Assembly (NCBI GenBank): GCA_030549495.1
Contig: JAUIRK010000463.1
Coordinates: 433,001-497,000, forward strand
Length of the DNA: 64,000 bases
Reading direction: 5' to 3'
Source of the DNA: Nectonema munidae
Taxonomy: Eukaryota; Nematomorpha; Nectonematoida; Nectonematidae
Made by a program: the position numbers and the translations under genes. The notes beneath the pieces were generated by a model. The model did no database searches, was not told where the DNA came from, and saw only the letters and a list, made by a program, of their open reading frames with translations. Positions 38,401 to 50,400 of this stretch are shown one piece after another. Position 1 is the stretch's first letter; the number at the start of each line of letters is the position of its first letter.

Positions 38401-41400
38401 TTATATGCCAACTCTTAATGGGGGGGGGGGAGAGAATAGCTAATATTTTCTTTTATTGTGTTCAAATAAATTAGTAATATATTTTATAGTGTGTTGCAAG
38501 AATAATTATGTCAGATTAAATACATAGAAAAATCTTTCGTCTCAAACTTTAATAATGCAAACAGGAAACACAAATGTTATTATTTATCAATAATAGTTAA
38601 AGAAATATCGTTCTTAATTTATCTTAAAGAGAAATAAATTTAAAATGTTAGGTAGGTTTTAGCTTACTTATTTTACGAAACTTCAAAAAAAAAATTCAAA
38701 CATTTTATTAAGAATTAAAAAAAATCTTTTTTATTTTAACTCCCATGTTGTTAATGAAAAGTACGTGGGTTCTTGTGTTGAAACTACGTTTAAAGACTGT
38801 TAAAAAATGATAATTAATTGAATTTGGGAATTATTTTTAATTACATATTCAAAAATTTGCTTAAAATTAATTTAAATCGTCATAAATTTCATCAAATTTT
38901 GTTAAAATCCTGTTTAATATAATCTGTAAAAACGAAAAAAAAATTGACTTCAATAAGATGCATTTGTTTTGATTTAAAAAAGTATATTTTGTTTTACCAT
39001 TATCAATTTTGGAAACTTTTTGGAAAGTAGTTAGAAAATTTTGAGGATAAAAATTGACAAGCCTTTAAACTAAATAAAAAAGCATCTAATTCGATTATAA
39101 ATAAAAAATGATTTATATTTCAGACATTTTTATCAATCGATCATCATCCCACCTTATTTTATTGGGTATTAAGTTTTTTTGCATCGCTTATTTATTATGG
39201 TGTACCTTTTATCGAAAATAGTCTTGATTCTTTCCTTTCATTTGGGCATATTTTTTGAATATTTAGAAGACAAAGAAGTTGATCGTAAGCACCTTATCAT
39301 AATGGATGAAATTGATGGCATTGCTGGAAACCAAGATAGAGGAGGAATGCAAGAAATCATTTCTCTCATTAAGAAATCCAAAGTTCCTATCATTTGTAAC
39401 TCCTTTTTTGCTTATTTATTTCCATTATTTCATTCATATTACGTTTTTGACGTTTTTATTATTAATCGTGAAGCTGAAACGAGTATGGCTATATGCGTCG
39501 GAGTCAAGGGTAAAATAGTAAACATACCTGCAAACTTTTCATCGTCTTCCTGGGGGATTTTCCCGGTTCTTTACATATAAAATTGGGATTTCTAAGTTGC
39601 TATATCTTTTTCTTTACAATAGCATTGTTATTTTTCTGCAAGATGTGTATTTTACGTTATATAATGTTTATAAGTTATATACATCATAAATGTATCAATA
39701 AATGATTACTATTTTATTGGAAATTGAATATTGATTACGTTTTATATAGGGTTTTATTTTCAAGAAAGCTTATCAAAATACAACCCTAGTACAGTGTATT
39801 TAGACAGAATATAATCTATCATATCATTTTTTATAATAAAATTAAATAATTGCTTTCAGCTTATTCGAGGATTTCTTTGTTAGGAGCCAAGCACTTTTTA
39901 GCAGCCTCTAACTTGTGATGTCAAAAGTTGTGTTGATCTTTCTTGTGAGTAGATCGCCGAGTGTACGCTTATTTTTCATTGCTCTATGTTCCGTTTGAAT
40001 CTTTTTTATCAAACTTATTTCACACTAAGTATTTGAAGTGGACACTGGACATCTATTTTTTATAAAATAGAGAGAAAAATTAAGTTTTGAAATCAATAGA
40101 GCACCCCTTTCTAAGGGGCAGCGTGAATTCATCAACGGTAAATTTCGACACAGAAATAATTTTTACCCTTAGTATATATATATTTTGACTAAAAATTATA
40201 ACTCATATCCAAATTATATAATATATGTTTTCGAAAAGTTAACTTTTTATTTGGTATTATGCAAATTTTTTTTAGTTTTTATTATTTCCAGTTTTTTAAT
40301 TACATCAATGATTAATAAATCTATTTTTAAATAATTTTTAGTCTCAGAAATTTTACAATAAATTTTATAGACACACATGTACGTACACACACTAAAATTT
40401 ATTAAAAATGAAAAAATTAGATTTGTAAAATCATCTATACCTAAAATATTTTACGCAGTGTAAAATCTAAAAATAAAACGAATTAAATTTTGCAAAATAT
40501 AAAATGGAAAATAATTTGCTTTTTGGAAAAATGAATCATAAAATTAAAAGTTTATTTTCATCTCTTATGAAATATAAAAAGTGTAAAAAATTATTTGTCT
40601 ATGAATTTGCTGCTCACCACTCACCAGAAATAAAAGGTGAGGAAATATTTCTTGAAGAATAAGGGTTACTGAAATTTTAAAATATTAGAGCACTTTATGC
40701 TAAATTGGTTTCTACCAACTCTTTGAGGTAATTTGAAGCACCAAAGTGTTTCGTAATTCTTCAAAGATAATAATTTAGGGGTGCTTGGACTACTTTAAAT
40801 GGTTCATAATTTTTATTATTATAAAATATAGTGGGTTTGATGATTTTTTTATTTACTATTTTTTGTGTTTTTTTTGAAAATCGTCTAAAATAGAATTTAA
40901 AAGAAGGAAATAATTCTTTAAAGTTTGACTTTGATCAATTTTTGCATTTTACACTTTATCTCGTCTATCAGTCTATAAACTAATTCTATAAACTATCGGT
41001 ATGAAGCCAGGCTTAAAAGCTCTGATAAAATGAATTAAAAAATATATTGTTAATTTCAATATACACTCTGATAATAATTAGAATATTTTTTCCATGTATT
41101 TTTTGAGACTCACTATTCAAAAGATCACATTTTAATTTGTAGCTTTTCCATCGTGTAGTTAGATCGAATTATTTCTTTTGTGGGCAATGATTACATTTTT
41201 GTTATGTAAAGAGGTGCATCAGAGATGGGGAACGTGTGGTCTTAACTTTTTAAGTTACGGCCCTTGAAAGAGAGATTTCGCAATTTAAAAATGTGTCAGT
41301 ACGCTCATTAAATATTCATTATAATCAAGACAGAAAATAATTATTTTCTACATTTTGATTTTCTTATTAGAGTTTATTGCAACATAAAATTAAGGTAAAC

Positions 41401-44400
41401 ACTGACAAAAAATTTCTTACAAGCTTAAATTATTATTTAAAATGTTTTTTTAATCTAAAATTGCTATTTAAAAAGAATATAAATTATAGCTTTCAAATCC
41501 TGAAGATGAAAATGTTTTAATTAAAAACTTTTGTTTTTTCATTATATTTTGAAATAACTATAGCACATTTTTCTAATATGAATTAATTTAGGCAACACTT
41601 GATTTCTTGCTTTTTCTCAACATTGTCTATGTATTTAGTCAAATAAAAAAATTACATTTTTTAGTACAATTTTGTTAAAAAAAATATGCGGTCTTCATAG
41701 GCATACTGACATATTGTAAACGGCCTTTAAACAAAAAAAAAAGGTCACCCACTTCTTTGCTAGGAGGAAAGTTGGGATACGATTGTATGTGATATATATC
41801 GATGAAATGCATATAATCTTGAGATATAAATAGTGATATGTAGAATATCAAAGATAAATTTTTTTTCCACTCAAAAATTGTATCATTATATTCTTCATAA
41901 AATTTTGATATGACATGTTATCATTTTTTATTTTTCTTAAATAATTGTTTGGTGAAATTTTCCATTAAATGATCGTCAGTTCAATTTTTCGGTACATTTA
42001 TTTTAATGAAACAGAAGATTTCTTGATTTTAACCCCATTGAGGAACGTAATTACTAACACTAATCCTCTTCTTTCTTTATCACTGGATTTTTTAGAGTCA
42101 AAGGTTCCTATTTCTTATTATATCATTCTTCTCCTAAAAGGGTTGAAGATAGTTTTAAACTAGTCTACATTTTTTGGGTCAAATGTGTTAGATTGCTTAG
42201 TCTCGTTTGCTTTATCTGTGCTCAAATGCAATTAAATGTTAATTAAAGTTTAAAAAACTATTTAAACGCATTGATTTGTAAATGTTTTAGGTATTTGTAA
42301 CGATAGAAATAGTCAAAAGATTAAGAGTCTAGCAAATTACTGCTACGATTTAAGATTTTATAAACCAAGAGTTGAACAACTGAAGGCATTTCTGTGCTCT
42401 GTCATTTTCAAAGAAAAGCTGCATATTCCTCTCTCTTCAGTCAACCTAATCATCGAATCCTGTAATCATGATGTTCGCCAAGTAGGATCATTTTAATTCA
42501 TTTGAAAGTAACCTTAACGACACTTTCAGTATATTTGTTCTTTGCCAAAAATAAAGTATCTTCTTTTAATATACTATTCATAACGATCCCCCTTCCTTGT
42601 TAGAATAATTTAATATATACCCTCTTGTATGCTAGTGTTGCTTGATATATTAAAAGGGTTGAATAGTATCTTATTCAACACTAAAAATTCATTATGCATA
42701 AATGAATGAAATTGAATTGGAGAGCAATTTCATAAAGCACATTCATTTTTGTTATCATTCTACTTTATTTTTGTTTTGCTTGAAAAAGCTTTTTCAATAT
42801 TTTTAAGTTTATAATAATAATAATAATAATAATCAATTTTATGGCTAATGTTCCCAGCACGCTGAGGTTTAGCCGGTTTTTACCACTATGGCATTTTAGA
42901 CAAAATTAAACTAATCTCAGAAATAATATATTTTTATATTTGTAAAAAATTTATGAAAATTAGTTAAACATTCTAAGTATTGCCAAAACTTATTTACAAT
43001 TATGGCATCAATATTTTTAAGTTTTAAAGAAGTATTAATGGGAATTTCATAATTCCCGCCTTTTTTTTAATTTTCCTGTAATCAGGCCCGCTTAATGGGC
43101 AACCACAAGGATATAATTTAAATCACGTGAATTTTAATCAAATTATCATGCTTACAACTTTTATGCATTTATGATGCATCTTCTTACAATTTGTTTTGTA
43201 TAAAATATTTTTTAAGATTTTGCACAATTTAAACATGTGGAGTGTTAGTGATAAAACATTTACCTATGATATGATATTGTCGGAATCTAAAGCTTCCTCT
43301 AAAGATACCAACAAGGTTTGATTTACTTTTTTTACTCGCACAAATTGATAATTTTGGTATGCTTCAATATAATTTTTTACTTCCTTCATTGAGTGAAAAG
43401 AGAAAAAAACTAAAATATTAATCTTATTTATTAGCGTTGATTATAAAATTCTTTTTTTACGAAGCCTCTTATGAGCAACTCCTGAACCAATTCCCTCAAC
43501 GTTCTACTCTCATACACAGTGCCGTGCCAAAGTTTTCAGCTACCACTGAGAAATAAATCCTTTTAAAAAAATCATCATATCTTTCTTTCTTGATTAAATG
43601 CTTTCGAAGGAACCTTCGTCATACCTCATTCCTTTAGGCTTTCAGACATACTCTTGATAACTTTTCTTTGGTCCACAATAATCTTTTTTTTACTTGAGCG
43701 TTTGTCAAAGCTATTTTTTTAGCTTCAATACAGCTTTTAATTAGTCGAAATATTTCACGATTAATTATTATTTTTATATATTACTTTCGCATATAAATTG
43801 GGAGTTATCAGGATGTTCTTGATATTTTTTGTACAGTTTTTTAAATCAATTTTTGAGAAATACCGGTTTTACCTTATTTGCAATAGTTCCTCTACTTTCA
43901 AATTTCAATAAATTTTAAAAATTATTACTTCTAGATAATACAAACGGTTTAGCTATAAGCTAATCTAACAATAAGTTTGATGAGATGGAATGTGCTTACT
44001 TTACTTGATGCCCATATCTTATACTCTTCAATGATTTTTGTAAATATTTTTATGTATGTCAGTTTGATCATCTCAGCCCCCCTTCGACCTTTGGAATTAG
44101 CCTCGCATAATAAAGAGAAAGTGCGTTTCTTAAGACACTCAAATTAAACAGTAAGGTTAAACATTAAGTTACGTTTAAATGAAGTTAAGCTTTAAATATT
44201 TTCTTTGATAAATCATAACTGTTGTTTAGTTTTTATAAATAAATTTGTTTAGTTTAAATTATTTTTCTCAACTTCAGTAGTAGTTTTTCCATAAAGAAAG
44301 TGATTTTGGCCAGCAGTTAAACTTTTTAAGTTAGAATTTGAATTAACCTTTCGATCTAATATAATAATCGAATTTTTCGATATTTTGGCTAATTGATATT

Positions 44401-47400
44401 GTTAAACATTTTTTAATTTAAGATGAAGTAAATTTGGCACGATTCAAATATTAACCGTCTTTATAAATCAACCATTCCACTTTTTTTAAAATGATGAATT
44501 ACGTGGCTGTCTGGATTGAATTTGTAACAAATCTGGACTTTCAATTTCTATTGTATATGAAATTATAAGGGAGCAATTTTGTTGTAAATGAATTTGATGG
44601 GCTTGCTGGGTTTCCTAATTATCAAGGTCGAACTGTATATTATTATACATATCTATATCAGGGACGCGCGTCTTGTTTTAAACGATTAGTTCCACACTTG
44701 GAACAGCCAAAACAATATAGATGGAATAAAGTAGTGAAAAACATCATAAAATTTTTGTTAACAAATACTCTAAATTTACATTCTAGCAACTATGAATTAA
44801 AAACTAATTAAGGCTGAGAACAAGAAGAATTGAAGAATGAAATATTAATATATTCATTTCCAAATTTTTTATACCAGTTCAATCTAGTGAAATTTGTTTG
44901 CGCTTATATAATAGTGTATTATTAAAATTAAGATCTATAAAAAGATAATCAATTTAATCTGATGCCAAGTGAATATCTTCTTATTATTTAGATCACGTCC
45001 TTTCATCCCCAGATTGTTACGTTACCAGCTAGACACATTTCATATGTGTTTTTAAAACTTGTCAAACCCCGTTCTTACATTTGATTGTGAAACGTAAGTT
45101 CTATTTAACTGGCGACAAATCGCTACATAGCCATAAAATGAGTTGTGCTTTTCACATATGTGCACACGGATTTTTAAATTCATTTGTTCGATTTATCATT
45201 GTAAGTCGATTGACTCTTTTACTCCTTGAGTTTTAATTATTAAAAGCATGGAATCGAACAAGCAAAATTCATAAGCTGCAAGATGGTCCCAAAAAAGCTA
45301 TGAATATAAATAAACGACAAGATTCTTCCTTCTTTATAGATAAACTCCGAAATTTTTTATCAGGAAGAAAAGGGTATTTTCAAAATTAAGTTTTATTGAC
45401 TAGTCGAAGAAATTAGATTTCAATTCGTAATGTTAATCGATTTTATGGCTCTCAAACTCTAAAGTATATTGAATGTTTAGTAATGAAAAAGTGTGTTTAT
45501 CATGGTTACACAGTCGGAGAAAAATATCCGATCACGCCTCCAGGTACATACAAAATCGAACCCGATGAAAATTAAAATTATTTAATGCAAACTCTCACTT
45601 CCTCATTTGACTAAAAAGAGCCACTCCTTATTCTTACTAAAATTAAACTTCATTTTTGCAATAATGTCTAGAAAAACTGACTCTTGAATTTAATTACATG
45701 TACCGACTCCCACACGCAGTTTATTATTGTATTGAGAACATAAGCCTGGCTTTAGAGGCTTCTTATTTCCTCATGGAATTGTTATAAACATGTTGCACAT
45801 CTCTTGATTATGCTGATTTTTTTATTCCTAATTATAAATCATGTATTACGTGCTTGCAAATATATATATTTCACGGACGACTTATATCCTAATATTGATC
45901 ATTGTATTTGCATTTAGAATATATTTGAATCCACGCGACTAGTCTTTACTCATGGAGATCATAAAAAATCGTATAACGAAATGGCAAATCTCTTTTTTGT
46001 TGATTACTCTTTCATGCCGCTATTTTGTCAAGAAAATTATCTCTTATCTCAGCCAAGCAGTTTGAAGTAATTCCATTTTTCAAATATTTCTTATTATAAT
46101 CGCAGGCTTCTGTCTTTACTTGTTTCAGAAATGATTCAAAAGGGGGACAAAGGATGAATTTATTTTCAAAAGCTGCAGACTCATTTTCCCTTTACGATAT
46201 TTGTGATTCTCTTCTCCGTAAAAGAAATAATTGGTCTCTTTTGCCAACTCAGGTAACTTTTAATTTTTTTAATTGTCGCATACTCCCTTCTTTACTCCAC
46301 GCAAGTGATTCATTGCTAAATATTTTCTTTCTTTTTTGTCATATTCATCATTTCATCTTATCAAAAATTGTAAACTTCATTCATGCGCAGAACCATAGAA
46401 AAAGTTTTGCCCCTTTTTTGTCTAAAAAGAAAAATTGATAGAAAATTTGTTCACTCAACATAAAATGATATTTGAAATGATATGATGAAAATAGAAGTAA
46501 GGAGTAAAATTTTAAATTTTTCTGATAAACTCGATATTTCAATCAAGTCTGTGTTCTCAGTGATCATTCCAGGTCAAACATTGGAAGGCTACCTCAGCGG
46601 AATGATTAATTTTCCTTCCTTTTTTGGCAAAAACTCAACCAAAAACAAAAACAAACGTTTGATCGAAGACTTGTCTCTGCACACTTCCTTAACGTAAGAA
46701 CTTTTCTCATTTTCATTACTATTTTTGGGATAAAATACCCTCCCAATAAAAATTCCCCCATATGTTTCTTTAAACAAACCGAGAACATAGCTATTTTCAT
46801 TGTAATTAGAAATTCCCAAAATCGTCCGCTTGCTGATGCGCTAAGCTATTTTTTATATATTAAATTTATTCAAAAAGCGGTTTTTTGTATGTTATAAGAT
46901 ATAGCTTGAAACCTATCATCAACAATTCACAAAGCTAAAGGAAGCGGTGTTTGAATATATTTTTAACGATTTGTTATTAATTCGGTACTAGAGAATTTAC
47001 TGCCGGATTTTTCATCTCCCTACAATTTGCTCTAAGAAAATTTGGTGCTAGAATAATAAGGTACCGGTATGCTCTTTTATTCAATTTGTTTTAAATGAGA
47101 AGTTTAGTAATTAAGTAAATGTTTACTTGTATTTTTATTTTAATTAACTATACTCTAAATACATGGTTCTCAACCTTTTTTTTTGTCTAAATTGCCATTA
47201 TGAAGTAAAAAAAATGCCAACAATCTTTTTCACTTTTTTCAAACAATAATTTGAATTCTTAGTTCCATTTATATCCAATAAAATCATTCCTAAATATTTT
47301 CCTCTATAGATTCCATATTACAAGAAAAAGGATTCCTCGCCCACTCTTTTATTTACAGCTTAAAATCCTGAATTCTGAATATTAAGTGATCATTCAACTA

Positions 47401-50400
47401 AGATTTATAATTAGGAAAATTTTAATTTAAATTCTTATGTAAGTTTTGAATATTAGAATATTTGTCTATATGCAATGACCAAATATTTTCAAAAAAAAAT
47501 TCTCCGCGTGAATTCCATTTTTGCCCAAAATTTGACGATTCGTCCACGGTTGAAGAGAAACCCTGCTGTAAAAGATAATAATTGTTTCAAACGAGAAGTT
47601 TAGTAACTAAGGCTACATTTTTATTGCAATTAACTTAACTAAATAGATACAATTTCTAAAAGACGATTAAAATTCCTCTAATTGTGAAAACAAATTGTCC
47701 TTATTGTCCAAGCAGTACCAAATTGTTCGGGATCAAATTTTATGAGACCTTTTTCAGTGCCGAATTGTCCGGTTACCATTTTAAGATGTGTCGATTAATG
47801 CTCTACGGCCTACTCTGATGGACGCTAGTTTCCCACAGGCAAATTTTTAGGAGCGCGTTTTCCGATTCTATATTACATGTAGGTAATATAGGGTTGAATC
47901 AAATAATAAATGATGTTATGTATTTTAATGATTCGCAATGGGAGTATGAATTCTGAGTTTCCAACGGACCAAAATTTATTTTTAGTGTATCCTAATGTTT
48001 GATATCAAGGAATGAATTTTTCTATATTTAGCTTACAACCACATTTTAAAGTATCACTGTAATTACATATCTGTTTTGCTGATGAGCATATATATAACCA
48101 GAACAGAGCATTCTGGTGTGGGTTATTTAAAAAAGATTTTTTTCTGTTTTTTGCTGTTAAGAACAGCAAAATTATTTCACAGCCATCTCTGACTTTGATT
48201 TTCAGAACTAATGCCCTTTTGTTCTTTTTTTCAACAAAAAAACAATAAAACTAGAAATATTGTATTTTAAGCTTAAAAGATCTGAGTTTAAATTATTCGA
48301 ATTTTTGGCCCATATTTTATATGATCAATCTGATAAAAGGAGTGTAGTCGATCTCTTCTTACAGAAATGATTGTTGATTGATTGTAGTATGCGATCGTGA
48401 GAGACCATTTTTAATAGTGCAGGTAGTTTCAGCCGATGTCGGTTGCATAACGTATTTTGCGTCTAGACACGTTTATAGTTCTTTTAATGTTTACTGCGAC
48501 GAAAAGAATGAGAGAAAAGCGCTTAATATTATTTAGTAAGATTGTGAATTAAAAGCTCATTTCACATTAGCGAAATTACTTTTTAACCTTTTCTTCTTTT
48601 TAAGAACGCTTTGCAACAAAGAATCCTTCAATCTCGATTACTCCTTTTATTTGAAAGAGCTGCTTCTCTTTCCTTTGATAAATGCAAAAGGTGAAGGAAT
48701 TAAAGGTGCTTTATCTCTTATGGAAGAGTACAATTTGTCAAAGACTGACTTTGATTCCTTGTTTGAGCTTAACGCATGGAAAAATGAAGTTAATTCCTTT
48801 ACTAAGATTGATTCCAAAGTATCTTTATCGTTTTTTCTATGTTTATCTTTATTATTTCATATTAGTATGTTAGAAGGAGAAAAGTTTTTAGCTTTTTGAA
48901 CTATATTAGTTTATATTCATATTATTTAAATATAGACTGTCAAAAACTGATTCAAATAGATAAGCGTGTATTAATTATATTTCCAAAAGAACTTTATTTT
49001 TAAAAACACTCCATCATTATATATAATTTTAAGATGCACTTTTCTGTTGTAACATTTTTCTGAAAATTATAATGAATGAATCATACATTGCAATGAGAAG
49101 AAACAATGAGAAAACGTATAATACATGTATAGAAGAATCGTACAGTCAAGTGATATGCTGGTAGTGTGCTTGCATACTATCTTTTTCTTGGCTCTGAGTC
49201 TTGAATTGAGTGTACAAAGCGTAACTAATTAAGTTCTGACCTTAGTATACGTTGTATCCTTCATCACTACTATATTATGACGTAGATCAGTGTTGTCCAA
49301 GTATCGACCCGCTGCCTGTTTTTAGGAGACCTTGTGCATTTTTACATCTTTTTAATTCGAGAAAAATCTTTAGTTTCCATCCTTCAAAAATTTTTGATTT
49401 TGGTCTTGGGTGTTATATGTTCCTTTCAAAGTTCAGTCTTCCGTAGGTAAAAGTACTTCTTTAACATCATGCATTTGATATTTGCTAAAGGTAAAAAGTT
49501 CGCTAACGAGAGAATACAATAAAAATGCTCATTTTTTGCCTTACACAATCAACTCCATTGGTGGAAAACAAGTCAAGAAAAAGAACTCTGATAACGATCT
49601 GCATAAAGACGCTGATGATGATGATGATGATCAAGATTTTGATAATGCTCCTTCCGACGAAGAAGAGGAAGAAATAAAACAAGTAACCAAAAAAGTAAGT
49701 TCTCTCTTTTGCACTTGTAACTAACTTTCTTATTCCCATGAGGACCACAATTTTTAAGTTTAACTTCTGCTTCCTTTTTCATTCTATTTTTTAGATTTAA
49801 AGCTACTTTTTTTATTTCTTGTCGCTCTGATCTCATACTTGTAAAAATAAGAATTGTTCAAATAGATAAGTGTAATAGATTTGTTCTCTATTTTCCTGAT
49901 ATCATTTGAACGCTGTGTTTTTGTAAATTTGAGTTTACTACTTTATCTAGACTAGAGGTTTTCAATATAGGATGATGAAGAACATGACTAGGATCCATGA
50001 AAGAAAAAAGAAGTTTTGATTGACAAGTGATCGATTTTATTCGGAAACTCTATGTCTTATCTTAGATTTAACTTTTTATATTTTAAATATTGAAGTTTTA
50101 AGACTATCTATCCTTATAATTAGAGAAAAAGATTTAATAGTTTTTTTCAAGTTAGTAATTCCCAACCCCGTTCTCTACCAAAATTGGCTCTGAAAGCGAT
50201 TTTTGGGATCTTGAAGGCATAACAATAACTAAGAAATTGTTTAGCAGTTAATACCTAATGGTTACATAATCATCTGACTAATCTGCGAGTCTAAATCAGA
50301 AAAATGATTAAACCAATTAAATTGAATGTCGACACCATTGCATGCTCTGTCTGATGATGATGTGTTTTTTGAAAAACATGTACATAAATGCATAACTCAA

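Larger units (their letters stand above)
46694..48604. other. RFC1 intron with repeats
   Basis: Contains the MITE at 47162-47565 and the dispersed repeat at 48283-48395; the rest is unassigned. Confidence 0.5.

Noticed and set aside
39179-39580. 133-codon open frame around the Walker B exon
   Set aside because: Only 39267-39395 is RFC1 coding. The flanks read through intron and the splice phases fit the neighbouring exons exactly.
49503-49836. Antisense open frames opposite RFC1 exon 49491
   Set aside because: They are mirror frames of the Asp-rich coding exon (His and Ile runs).
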